Source: Streptomyces pseudovenezuelae
Lineage (GTDB): Bacteria; Actinomycetota; Actinomycetes; Streptomycetales; Streptomycetaceae
Assembly (NCBI RefSeq): GCF_029892565.1
Contig: NZ_JARXVH010000014.1
Span: 62,001-126,000 of the forward strand
Reading direction: 5' to 3'
DNA length: 64,000 bases
The notes under the pieces are model-generated. The model was given only the letters and a program-made list of their open reading frames with translations, searched no databases and was not told the origin of the DNA. Below are positions 18,112 through 27,448 of the stretch, one piece after another (position 1 is the first letter of the stretch; each line of letters begins with the position of its first letter). A program made the position numbers and the translations under genes.

Positions 18112-18861
18112 ATGTTCGTCCAAGACACCGCGCTGATCTACGGGCGCTATCTGCGCCAGTCGCTGCGCTCCCGATTCGCGCTGCTCTTCGGGTTGTTGAT
18201 GCCGTTGCTGTATCTGCTGTTCTTCGGTCCGCTGCTCACGGGTCTGCCGCTCGGCGGGGGAGGCAGTTCCTGGCAGTTGCTCGTGCCGGGGCTGTTGCTT
18301 CAACTCGGGCTGTTCGGGGCCGCGTTCTCGGGGTTCACGGTCATCGTCGAGAAGGGGCAGGGCGTGGTCGAGAGGATGCGGGTGACCCCGGTCAGCCGGC
18401 TCGCGCTGCTCCTCGGCCGGGTGCTGCGCGATGCCACGGTCCTGGTCGTCCAGGCGGTGCTGCTGGTGCTGGCGGCGGTGGTCATGGGGCTGCGGGCGCC
18501 GCTGGCCGGTGTGCTGATCGGGTTCGCGTTCGTCGCGCTGCTCACGGTCTCGCTGGGCTCGCTGTCGTGTGCCCTGGCGATGCGGGTCGCCACCCCGCAG
18601 GAGTTCGGCCCGCTGGTCAACGCCGTGACCCTGCCGGCGATGCTGCTGTCCGGCCTGATGCTCCCGATGGCCCTGGCGCCGGGCTGGCTGGACCTGCTCT
18701 CGCACGTCATGCCGCTGCGCTATCTGGTGGACGCGGTGCGGGACGCGTACGTCGGCTCGTACACGAGCGACCACATGCTGTACGGCGTCCTGGTGGCCGT
18801 CGCCTTCGCGACACTCGCCGTGACGGCGGGCACACGCGTGTTCCGTACCGCCGGGGCGTAA
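18112..18861 (+). CDS. DrrB-like ABC-2 permease
   Basis: 249 aa with six predicted spans. It starts with a cytoplasmic DTALIYGRYLRQSLRSRFAL and has the conserved ABC-2 segment FTVIVEKGQGVVERMRVTPVS between spans 2 and 3. LPAMLLSGLMLPMALAPGWL near the end is typical of DrrB. Membrane partner of the ATPase at 17301. Confidence 0.92.
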   Translation: MFVQDTALIYGRYLRQSLRSRFALLFGLLMPLLYLLFFGPLLTGLPLGGGGSSWQLLVPGLLLQLGLFGAAFSGFTVIVEKGQGVVERMRVTPVSRLALLLGRVLRDATVLVVQAVLLVLAAVVMGLRAPLAGVLIGFAFVALLTVSLGSLSCALAMRVATPQEFGPLVNAVTLPAMLLSGLMLPMALAPGWLDLLSHVMPLRYLVDAVRDAYVGSYTSDHMLYGVLVAVAFATLAVTAGTRVFRTAGA

Positions 18862-18874
18862 CTACGCTGGCCCC

Positions 18875-19447
18875 ATGGTCAATCTGACGCGCATCTACAC
18901 CAGGACCGGCGACCAGGGCACCACCGCCCTCGGCGACATGAGCCGGGTCGCCAAGACCGATCTGCGGATCTCCGCGTACGCCGACGCCAACGAGGCGAAC
19001 GCCGTGCTCGGCACGGCGATCGCGCTGGGCGGCCTGGACGAGGAGATCGTCAAGGTCCTCGTCCGCGTCCAGAACGACCTCTTCGACGTGGGCGCGGACC
19101 TGTCGACGCCGGTGGTGGAGAACCCCGAGTTCCCGCCGCTGCGCGTCGAGCAGTTCTACGTCGACAAGCTGGAGGCGGACTGCGACCGCTTCAACGAGGA
19201 GCTGGAGAAACTGCGCTCCTTCATCCTCCCCGGCGGCACCCCGGGCGCGGCCCTGCTCCACCAGGCCTGCACGGTCGTCCGCCGGGCCGAGCGGTCGACG
19301 TGGGCCGCGCTGGAGGTCCACGGCGAGGTCATGAACCCCCTCACGGCGACCTACCTCAACCGGCTATCGGACCTGCTCTTCATCCTGGCGCGCACGGCGA
19401 ACGTGAGTGTCGGGGATGTCCTGTGGGTGCCCGGCGGGGAGCGCTGA
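18875..19447 (+). CDS. PduO-type ATP:cob(I)alamin adenosyltransferase
   Basis: 190 aa. The ATP-binding N-terminal signature TRTGDQGTTALGD is at residues 7-19, followed by KTDLRISAYADANEANAVLG. FILPGGTPGAALLHQACTVV and RRAER carry the cobalamin-site residues, and the protein ends LWVPGGER. It makes adenosylcobalamin for enzymes such as methylmalonyl-CoA mutase. It begins 14 nt after the permease gene. A PduO gene in the same neighbourhood of M. tuberculosis (Rv1314c) suggests an old linkage. The 3' end overlaps the convergent membrane-protein gene by 84 nt. Confidence 0.93.
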   Translation: MVNLTRIYTRTGDQGTTALGDMSRVAKTDLRISAYADANEANAVLGTAIALGGLDEEIVKVLVRVQNDLFDVGADLSTPVVENPEFPPLRVEQFYVDKLEADCDRFNEELEKLRSFILPGGTPGAALLHQACTVVRRAERSTWAALEVHGEVMNPLTATYLNRLSDLLFILARTANVSVGDVLWVPGGER

Positions 19448-19996
19448 CTCCGGCCCTGACTCCGACTCCGGGCGCCTCTTCGGCCAGATCAGGTACGTCA
19501 GCGCGATCAGGCCGTGCAGGCCCACCGCCCTGAGCGCGACCCACTGGAAGCTGCGCAGGGAGGACGTGTCGCCGTCGCCGACGTACCGGATCGCGGCCTG
19601 GAGCAGGGCGCAGGCGACGGCGGCCATCAGGACCGTGCGCAGCCACAGCCGGCCCTCGTGCCGGGCCCGGGCCAGGCCGTAGCGGGGCGGCTTGGGCGGG
19701 CGCGGGGCGCCGGCCAGGCGGTGGGCGGCGTGGCCGTCGAGCCAGCGGATCGTGTAGTGGCCGTAGGCGACCGTGAAGCCGATGTAGAGGGCCGCGAGGC
19801 CGTGTTCCCAGCTCGGTTCGGCGCCGTTCCTGAGGTCCACGGCCGTCACCACGAACAGGACCAGTTCCAGCACCGGCTCGCACAGCAGCAGCGCCACGCT
19901 CGTGCGGCGCATCTTCAGCAGGTAGCGGACGGCCAGCCCGGCGGCCAGCAGCACCCAGAACCCGACCTCGCAGGCGATGATCAGGGCGACGATCAC
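19364..19996 (-). CDS. Integral membrane protein, unknown function
   Basis: 210 aa. It has about five or six hydrophobic segments (MIVALIIACEVGFWVLLAAG at the start; LLCEPVLELVLFVVTAVDL; AALYIGFTVAYGHYTIRWLD; a span near residue 125; GLIALTYLIWP). A charged loop and a polar C-terminal tail complete it. The C-terminal 28 codons are antiparallel to the end of the adenosyltransferase gene. It resembles uncharacterised Streptomyces membrane proteins at this position. No functional motif seen. Confidence 0.8.
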   Translation of the reverse strand: MIVALIIACEVGFWVLLAAGLAVRYLLKMRRTSVALLLCEPVLELVLFVVTAVDLRNGAEPSWEHGLAALYIGFTVAYGHYTIRWLDGHAAHRLAGAPRPPKPPRYGLARARHEGRLWLRTVLMAAVACALLQAAIRYVGDGDTSSLRSFQWVALRAVGLHGLIALTYLIWPKRRPESESGPESALPAGHPQDIPDTHVRRARQDEEQVR

Positions 19997-20171
19997 GGTG
20001 TGCTCCTCACTGCGGTCGCGGTACGGCGGTTGTGGTCACCTCTCCAGGCTCGCGGCGGACCGGCGGCGATTCGTCGTCGTCGGTGAGGAAGTCGCGGTAC
20101 ATCGAACGATGCAGTTGAGGACCGTTCCCGGGGCGCAGGCGGGCGGCGCGTGCGCCGTGTTGGATGGAGTC

Positions 20172-21338
20172 ATGGCCCCACGACTTGCCCGCCCGCACCG
20201 CGACGACGTGCGCATCGCCGTCGGGGGCCTGCTCGGCGGGCTGCTCGTCTGGGCGGTGAGCGTCGGCATCCGGGCGCACGACGACCCGCTGGTCCACTGG
20301 CACGGGCACTGGCCCGTCCTGCTGCCGCTCGTCGTGATGTCCGGCTGCGAACTGCTGCGCCGGTCCCGCCCCCGCACGGGCCTGCTGATCGGTGTCGCGG
20401 CGCTGGCCGCCGACACCATCACCCAGGGGAACCTGGCCACCCTCGTGATGTTCACGGACCTCGTCTACGCGGCCGTCCTGTATACCCCGCCCACCGCCGC
20501 CCGCCGGGTGCTGTGGAGCACCGGGCTGATGACGGTGCTCGCCACGGTGCTGCCCGTCGCCGCCCTACGCACGCCCGAGGCGCTGCTGATCGGCGTGGCC
20601 GTCGGGCTGGTGACGTTCACGCCCGCGACCACCGGCTGGATCGTCCGCAACCATCGGGACGCCGCCGACAGCGCCCGGCTGCGCGCCGAACAGACCGCGC
20701 TGCTGGCCGAGATGGACCGCGTCCAGGCGGTGACCGCCGAACGTGCCCGGATGGCACGGGAGTTGCACGACATGGTCGCCAACCACCTGTCCGCGATCGC
20801 CATCCACTCCACGGCGGCGCTCTCGCTCGACGACCCGAAGACGTCCCAGGAGGCGCTCGGGGTGATCCGCGAGAACAGCGTCGAGGGCCTCGCGGAGATG
20901 CGTCGGCTGATCGGCATCCTGCGGACCGGCGACGGCACGCCCACCGCGACCCCCACCCTGGACGGCGTCGGCGCCCTCGTCGACACCGCCCGCGCCAACG
21001 GCCTCGACGTCGTCCTCGACACCGACCACGACCAGGTCCCGGCCCCGGTCGAACTCGCCGCCTACCGGATCGTCCAGGAGTCCCTGACCAACGCGCTCAA
21101 GCACGCCCCACCCGGCCGGGTCACCGTGGGACTGGCCCAGCGGGACGGCGTCCTCGACGTCCGTGTCACCAGTCCGTACGGCGACCGGGAGGGTCCGCGT
21201 GCCCCGGGTTCCGGCGCCGGCCTGGTGGGGATGCGGGAGCGGGCCGCGCTCCTCGGCGGCACGTTCGAAGCGGGCCCCTCCCGTGCGCGGTGGGCCGTGC
21301 ACGCCGCCCTCCCCCTGTCCGAAGGAACCTCCGCATGA
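20172..21338 (+). CDS. Sensor histidine kinase (DesK/NarX-like, HisKA_3)
   Basis: 388 aa from the ATG at 20172 (MAPRLARPHRDD), with GGATGGAG just before; the longer open frame upstream is not convincing. The N-terminal half has four or five membrane helices. The dimerisation/phosphoacceptor segment ERARMARELHDMVANHLSAI puts the His near residue 199. The HATPase domain shows AAYRIVQESLTNALKHAPPG and GSGAGLVGMRERAALLGG. It overlaps the response-regulator gene by 4 nt, so the two are one signalling pair. The signal is unknown. Confidence 0.92.
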   Translation: MAPRLARPHRDDVRIAVGGLLGGLLVWAVSVGIRAHDDPLVHWHGHWPVLLPLVVMSGCELLRRSRPRTGLLIGVAALAADTITQGNLATLVMFTDLVYAAVLYTPPTAARRVLWSTGLMTVLATVLPVAALRTPEALLIGVAVGLVTFTPATTGWIVRNHRDAADSARLRAEQTALLAEMDRVQAVTAERARMARELHDMVANHLSAIAIHSTAALSLDDPKTSQEALGVIRENSVEGLAEMRRLIGILRTGDGTPTATPTLDGVGALVDTARANGLDVVLDTDHDQVPAPVELAAYRIVQESLTNALKHAPPGRVTVGLAQRDGVLDVRVTSPYGDREGPRAPGSGAGLVGMRERAALLGGTFEAGPSRARWAVHAALPLSEGTSA

Positions 21339-21997
21339 CCCCCGAAGGGACGCGCACGATCCGAGTCCTGGTCGCCGAGGACCAGTCCGCCGTGCGCGCC
21401 GGGCTCGTCCTCATCCTGCGCAACGCACCCGACATCGAGGTGGTCGGCGAGGCGGCGGACGGGGAGCAAGCGGTGGCGCTGGCCCGGGAGTTGCGGCCGG
21501 ATCTGGTGCTGATGGACATTCAGATGCCGCGCCTGGACGGGGTGTCGGCGACCCGGCAGGTGGTGGCGGAACGGCTCGCGGACGTCCTCGTGCTGACCAC
21601 GTTCGACCTGGACGAGTACGTCTTCGGGGCGCTGCGCGCGGGCGCCGCCGGTTTTCTTCTCAAGAACACCGACGCGAAGGACCTGTTGGAGGCGGTGCGT
21701 ACGGTCGCGCGCGGCGAGGGCCTGATCGCCCCGGCCGTCACCCGGCGGCTCATCGCCGAGTTCGCCGCGGGACCTGCACGGCGGCCGGAGGCCGACCTGA
21801 CCGTCCTGGACGCCCTGACCCGGCGCGAGCGCGAGGTGTTGTCGTGCCTCGGCGAGGGAATGTCCAACGCGGAGATCGCGGCCCGGCTCAACATGGCGGA
21901 GGCGACGGTGAAGACGCACGTCAGCCGACTGCTGGGGAAGCTGGAGCTGCGCAGCCGGGTACAAGCGGCCGTGCTGGCGCAGGAGTTGGGAATCTGA
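21335..21997 (+). CDS. NarL/DesR-type response regulator
   Basis: 220 aa. The receiver domain has VLVAEDQSAVRAGL, phospho-acceptor Asp near residue 59 in DLVLMDIQMPRLDG, and Lys in GFLLKNTDAKDLL. The C-terminal LuxR HTH is LTRREREVLSCLGEGMSNAE followed by IAARLNMAEATVKTHVSRLL. It starts at an ATG overlapping the kinase stop (ATGA). Cognate partner of the kinase at 20172. Its closeness to the chitinase gene may be incidental, because chitinase has its own promoter. Confidence 0.94.
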   Translation: MTPEGTRTIRVLVAEDQSAVRAGLVLILRNAPDIEVVGEAADGEQAVALARELRPDLVLMDIQMPRLDGVSATRQVVAERLADVLVLTTFDLDEYVFGALRAGAAGFLLKNTDAKDLLEAVRTVARGEGLIAPAVTRRLIAEFAAGPARRPEADLTVLDALTRREREVLSCLGEGMSNAEIAARLNMAEATVKTHVSRLLGKLELRSRVQAAVLAQELGI

Positions 21998-22013
21998 CCG
22001 GACGCCCGGTTAG

Positions 22014-22055
22014 TGGTCCAGACCTCTTGACCTGTGGTCCAGACCTTTCTATTCT
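22014..22055 (+). promoter_or_regulatory. Chitinase promoter with 12-bp direct repeats
   Basis: Two exact copies of TGGTCCAGACCT lie at 22014-22025 and 22035-22046, 21 bp apart (two helical turns). Between and after them are a -35-like TTGACC (22027-22032) and a -10-like TATTCT (22050-22055) with 17-bp spacing, so the second repeat fills the spacer. Direct repeats of this kind overlap promoters of Streptomyces chi genes and mediate chitin induction and glucose repression. The core also resembles DasR dre sites (TGGTCTAGACCA). The position fits exactly; regulation is inferred. Confidence 0.82.
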
Positions 22056-22132
22056 CGCGGCACCGTGGGTGCGAAGGCTCAGTCGCACCCCCACCCCCGC
22101 TCTTTGAGCTCTTTGAAAAGAGGAGGCGCACT

Positions 22133-23956
<1,824 letters not shown>

Positions 23957-23974
23957 GCGAGTTGCCGACAACAG

Positions 23975-24421
23975 CTAAGCGACGTTGACGCGCTGACCGG
24001 GTGGGGCTGCCTCAAGCCACGCGAGAAATCCGGTCAGCGCGTCATCGCTCATGGCGAGTTCGAGACGCGTGCCCCGGTGCAGACAGGTGAGGACCACGGC
24101 GTCGGACAGCAGCGCCAACTCCTCCTCGCCCTCGGGCAGTCGGCGGCCGGCCACCTCGATGGCGGCACGCTCCAGGACCCGGCGCGGGCGGTAGGCGTAG
24201 GAGAAGACCCGGTACCACTCGATGCGGTCGCCGTTGTAGCGGGCGACGCCGTAACTCCAGCCTTTTCCACTGGTGTCGGGTTTCTCCGGGACGTCCCAGC
24301 GCAGGGAACAGTCGAAGGTGCCGCCGGAGCGCTGGATGAGTCTGCGGCGCAGGCCGAAGACGAACAACCCCAGCACCACCAGGGCCACGACAATTCCGCA
24401 CACAGTCAGAGCGAGGACCAT
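23975..24421 (-). CDS. DUF2550 family membrane-anchored protein
   Basis: 148 aa from the ATG at 24421 (AGGAGG nine bases upstream; an in-frame GTG at 24427 is too close to it). One N-terminal membrane span (MVLALTVCGIVVALVVLGLF, then VFGLRRR) is followed by a soluble domain with GGTFDCSLRWDVPE, GKGWSYGVARYNGDRIEWYR and AMSDDALTGFLAWLEAAPPG. The family sits directly after atpC in many actinobacteria (Rv1312 in M. tuberculosis). Function unknown. A strong terminator separates it from atpC, so here it is probably transcribed separately. Confidence 0.88.
   Translation of the reverse strand: MVLALTVCGIVVALVVLGLFVFGLRRRLIQRSGGTFDCSLRWDVPEKPDTSGKGWSYGVARYNGDRIEWYRVFSYAYRPRRVLERAAIEVAGRRLPEGEEELALLSDAVVLTCLHRGTRLELAMSDDALTGFLAWLEAAPPGQRVNVA
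23987..24043. terminator. Perfect 14-bp inverted repeat beyond chitinase, inside the DUF2550 gene
   Basis: GACGCGCTGACCGG (23987-24000) is repeated inverted at 24030-24043 with a 29-nt spacer. It lies 31 nt after the chitinase stop and within the last codons of the convergent DUF2550 gene. It may terminate chitinase transcripts. The long spacer makes this uncertain. Confidence 0.45.
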
Positions 24422-24490
24422 CGACACCGACCTCCTCGTCTCCTAGGTACCGAAAACAGATAACGGAACGGAAAAAACATCCAGATCTGC

Positions 24491-24538
24491 CTCAGCCGCG
24501 ACCGGCTCCGGATTGCTCCGGTGCCGATCGCGGCTGAG
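24491..24538 (-). terminator. Terminator of the ATP synthase operon
   Basis: A nested hairpin with outer stem CTCAGCCGCGA (24491-24501) pairing with 24528-24538 and inner CGGC/GCCG and CCGG/CCGG stems around ATTGCT. It begins 32 nt after the atpC stop. Its core GCTCCGGATTGCTCCGG recurs exactly at 51765-51781. Confidence 0.85.
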
Positions 24539-24569
24539 TGACGTCATCGCAGCTGCGCTGGGCTCAGGC

Positions 24570-24944
24570 TCAGCTCACGGCCGCCGTACGCAGTCGTACG
24601 TCCGCACGGCGCTCCGCGGAGGCGTCGCCCTCCGCCTTGGCGCGCTCCAGCTCCCGCTCCGCGCGCTGGACGTCGATCTCGTCCGACAGCTCGGCGATCT
24701 CGGCCAGCAGCGACAGCTTGTTGTCCGCGAACGAGATGAAACCGCCGTGGACAGCCGCCACGACCGTTCCCCCGTCGCTCGTACGGATGGTCACCGGGCC
24801 CGACTCCAGCACACCGAGCAGCGGCTGGTGACCGGGCATGACGCCGATGTCGCCGGACGTGGTGCGCGCGACGACCAGGGTGGCCTCGCCGGACCAGACC
24901 TCTCGGTCGGCCGCGACCAACGCGACGTGCAGCTCAGCAGCCAA
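24570..24944 (-). CDS. atpC: ATP synthase F1 epsilon subunit
   Basis: 124 aa. The beta-sandwich N-terminal domain is typical (AELHVALVAADREVWSGEAT, then TTSGDIGVMPGHQPLL), with a C-terminal helical pair. Part of the central stalk; it couples rotation and restrains ATP hydrolysis. The start codon is TTG at 24944 with GAGGAG six bases upstream, the only placement giving the family N-terminus. It is separated from atpD by 132 nt containing two strong hairpins, unlike the tight spacing of the other atp genes. Confidence 0.96.
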   Translation of the reverse strand: MAAELHVALVAADREVWSGEATLVVARTTSGDIGVMPGHQPLLGVLESGPVTIRTSDGGTVVAAVHGGFISFADNKLSLLAEIAELSDEIDVQRAERELERAKAEGDASAERRADVRLRTAAVS

Positions 24945-24963
24945 GGTTGGCTCCTCGGGTCAC

Positions 24964-25041
24964 CACCCGGCGGTTGTGCCGGGTGTTGGTTACAAGTCTA
25001 GTGGGCGTGAATGAGGGGGCGGGACGTGCCCCGCCCCCTCA
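24964..25041 (-). promoter_or_regulatory. Two hairpins in the atpD-atpC intergenic region
   Basis: Hairpin 1 (first after atpD) is a perfect 12-bp stem, TGAGGGGGCGGG at 25012-25023 with 25030-25041, and a 6-nt loop. Hairpin 2 is an 8-bp stem, CACCCGGC at 24964-24971 with 24978-24985, and a 6-nt loop. It lies about 20 nt before the atpC start. They could act as a partial terminator, an RNA processing or stability element, or a brake on epsilon synthesis; the sequence alone cannot decide. Confidence 0.7.
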
Positions 25042-25076
25042 CCTGTGAGTCATAGGACTCACGTCGAGCTCAGGGC

Positions 25077-26513
25077 TCAGGAGACGCCCAGCTCCTTGGC
25101 GTTGGCCTTCAGGTCCTCGATGCCACCGCACAGGAAGAACGCCTGCTCCGGGAAGTGGTCGTACTCACCGTCGATGATCGCGTTGAACGCGGTGATCGAC
25201 TCCTCCAGCGGGACGTCCGACCCGTCGACGCCGGTGAACTGCTTGGCGACGTGGGTGTTCTGGGACAGGAAGCGCTCCACGCGACGGGCGCGGTGAACGG
25301 TGAGCTTGTCCTCCTCGCCGAGCTCGTCGATACCGAGGATGGCGATGATGTCCTGGAGGTCCTTGTACTTCTGCAGCACCGTCTTGACGCGCATCGCGGT
25401 GTTGTAGTGGTCCGCCGCGATGTACCGCGGGTCCAGGATGCGGGACGTGGAGTCCAGCGGGTCCACGGCCGGGTAGATGCCCTTCTCGGAGATCGGACGG
25501 GACAGAACCGTCGTCGCGTCGAGGTGGGCGAAGGTGGTGGCCGGGGCCGGGTCGGTCAGGTCGTCCGCGGGGACGTAGATCGCCTGCATCGAGGTGATCG
25601 AGTGACCGCGGGTCGAGGTGATGCGCTCCTGGAGCAGACCCATCTCGTCGGCCAGGTTCGGCTGGTAGCCCACCGCGGAGGGCATGCGGCCGAGCAGGGT
25701 CGAGACCTCGGAACCGGCCTGCGTGAAGCGGAAGATGTTGTCGATGAAGAACAGCACGTCCTGCTTCTGCACATCGCGGAAGTACTCCGCCATGGTCAGA
25801 CCGGCCAGGGCCACGCGCAGACGGGTGCCCGGGGGCTCGTCCATCTGACCGAAGACAAGCGCCGTCTTGTCGATGACGCCCGACTCCGACATCTCCTCGA
25901 TGAGGTCGTTGCCCTCACGAGTGCGCTCACCGACACCGGCGAACACGGAGACACCGTCGTGGTTGTTGGCGACGCGGTAGATCATCTCCTGGATGAGCAC
26001 CGTCTTGCCGACGCCGGCACCGCCGAACAGGCCGATCTTGCCACCCTTGACGTACGGGGTGAGCAGGTCGATGACCTTGACGCCGGTCTCGAACATCTCG
26101 GTCTTCGACTCGAGCTCGTCGAAGCGCGGGGCCTTGCGGTGGATGGACCAGCGCTCGCCGTCGTACTTCTCGTCGCTGTTCAGCACCTCGCCGAGGGTGT
26201 TGAAGACCTTGCCCTTGGTGAAGTCGCCGACCGGGACGGTGATGCCCGTGCCGGTGTCGGTGACGGCGGCCTGGCGGACCAGACCGTCGGTGGGCTGCAT
26301 CGAGATGGTGCGGACCAGGCCGTCACCCAGGTGCTGGGCGACCTCCAGGGTCAGCGTCTTCTTCGCGCCGTCCTGGGCCGGGTCGGCCACCTCTACGTGC
26401 AGAGCGTTGTAGATCTCCGGCATCGCGTCGACGGGGAACTCCACGTCGACGACCGGGCCGATGACCCGGGCGACGCGGCCCGTGGCAACGGCCGTCTCAA
26501 CTGTCGTCGTCAT
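25077..26513 (-). CDS. atpD: ATP synthase F1 beta subunit (catalytic)
   Basis: 478 aa. P-loop GGAGVGKTVLIQE is near residue 158, the catalytic Glu lies in GVGERTREGNDL, and the Walker B stretch is VLFFIDNIFRFTQAGSEVS. The DELSEED-like lever reads DELGEED. Catalytic subunit converting ADP + Pi to ATP. The ATG overlaps the atpG stop by one base (TAATG), indicating translational coupling. Confidence 0.98.
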   Translation of the reverse strand: MTTTVETAVATGRVARVIGPVVDVEFPVDAMPEIYNALHVEVADPAQDGAKKTLTLEVAQHLGDGLVRTISMQPTDGLVRQAAVTDTGTGITVPVGDFTKGKVFNTLGEVLNSDEKYDGERWSIHRKAPRFDELESKTEMFETGVKVIDLLTPYVKGGKIGLFGGAGVGKTVLIQEMIYRVANNHDGVSVFAGVGERTREGNDLIEEMSESGVIDKTALVFGQMDEPPGTRLRVALAGLTMAEYFRDVQKQDVLFFIDNIFRFTQAGSEVSTLLGRMPSAVGYQPNLADEMGLLQERITSTRGHSITSMQAIYVPADDLTDPAPATTFAHLDATTVLSRPISEKGIYPAVDPLDSTSRILDPRYIAADHYNTAMRVKTVLQKYKDLQDIIAILGIDELGEEDKLTVHRARRVERFLSQNTHVAKQFTGVDGSDVPLEESITAFNAIIDGEYDHFPEQAFFLCGGIEDLKANAKELGVS

Positions 26514-27427
26514 TACCTGTCACTCCCCGCGGTCGCGTCGGCCAGGGCTGCGGAGCCACCGACGATCTCGCTGATTTCCTGGGTGATTTCGGCCTGGCGG
26601 GCCGCGTTTGCAAGTCGGGAGAGCGTGGTGATCAGGTCTCCCGCGTTGTCGGTGGCCGACTTCATCGCGCGGCGCGTGGCGGCGTGCTTGGAAGCGGCCG
26701 ACTGGAGCAGCGCGTTGTAGATACGGCTCTCGACGTACCGCGGCAGCAGGGCGTCCAGGACGTCCTCCGCCGACGGCTCGAAGTCGTACAGCGGAAGGAT
26801 CTCGCCCTTGGGCGCCTCTTCCGCCACCTCTTCGAGGCTGAGCGGAAGCAGCCGGCTGTCGATCGCCGTCTGCGTCATCATCGAGACGAACTCGGTGTAG
26901 ACGATGTGGATCTCGTCCACGCCGCCCTCCGCCGTCTCCGTCTCGATCGCCTCGATCAGCGGACCCGCGACCTTCTTCGCGTCCGCGTACGAGGGCTCGT
27001 CGGTGAAGCCCGACCACGACTCCGCGACCTTGCGCTCGCGGAAGTTGTAGTGGGCCAGACCGCGGCGGCCGACGATGTACGTGTCGACCTCCTTGCCCTC
27101 GGCCTGCAGACGCGCGGTCAGCTGCTCCGCGGCCTTGATGGCGTTGGAGTTGAAGGCGCCGGCCAGACCGCGGTCGCTCGTGAGGAGCAGAACCGCGGAA
27201 CGGGTCGGCGTCTCCGCCTCGGTGGTCAGCGGGTGCTTGGTGTTCGAGCCGGTGCCGACCGCCGTGACCGCGCGAGTGAGCTCGGTCGCGTACGGCGTGG
27301 AGGCCCTCACCTTGCGCTGCGCCTTGACGACGCGCGAGGCGGCGATCATCTCCATCGCCTTGGTGATCTTCTTGGTCGCGGTGACGGATCGGATGCGACG
27401 CTTGTAGACCCGGAGCTGGGCTCCCAT
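26513..27427 (-). CDS. atpG: ATP synthase F1 gamma subunit
   Basis: 304 aa. The N-terminal MGAQLRVYKRRIRSVTATKK is followed by ITKAMEMIAASRV, and the C-terminal helix contains RAMKSATDNAGDLITTLSRL followed by NAARQAEITQEISEIVGG. These form the rotating coiled-coil shaft. Length is normal for actinobacteria, which carry an insertion near residue 200. Placed between atpA (21-nt gap) and atpD (1-nt overlap). Confidence 0.97.
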   Translation of the reverse strand: MGAQLRVYKRRIRSVTATKKITKAMEMIAASRVVKAQRKVRASTPYATELTRAVTAVGTGSNTKHPLTTEAETPTRSAVLLLTSDRGLAGAFNSNAIKAAEQLTARLQAEGKEVDTYIVGRRGLAHYNFRERKVAESWSGFTDEPSYADAKKVAGPLIEAIETETAEGGVDEIHIVYTEFVSMMTQTAIDSRLLPLSLEEVAEEAPKGEILPLYDFEPSAEDVLDALLPRYVESRIYNALLQSAASKHAATRRAMKSATDNAGDLITTLSRLANAARQAEITQEISEIVGGSAALADATAGSDR

Positions 27428-27448
27428 GAGTCAGGTCCCTTCCTTACG

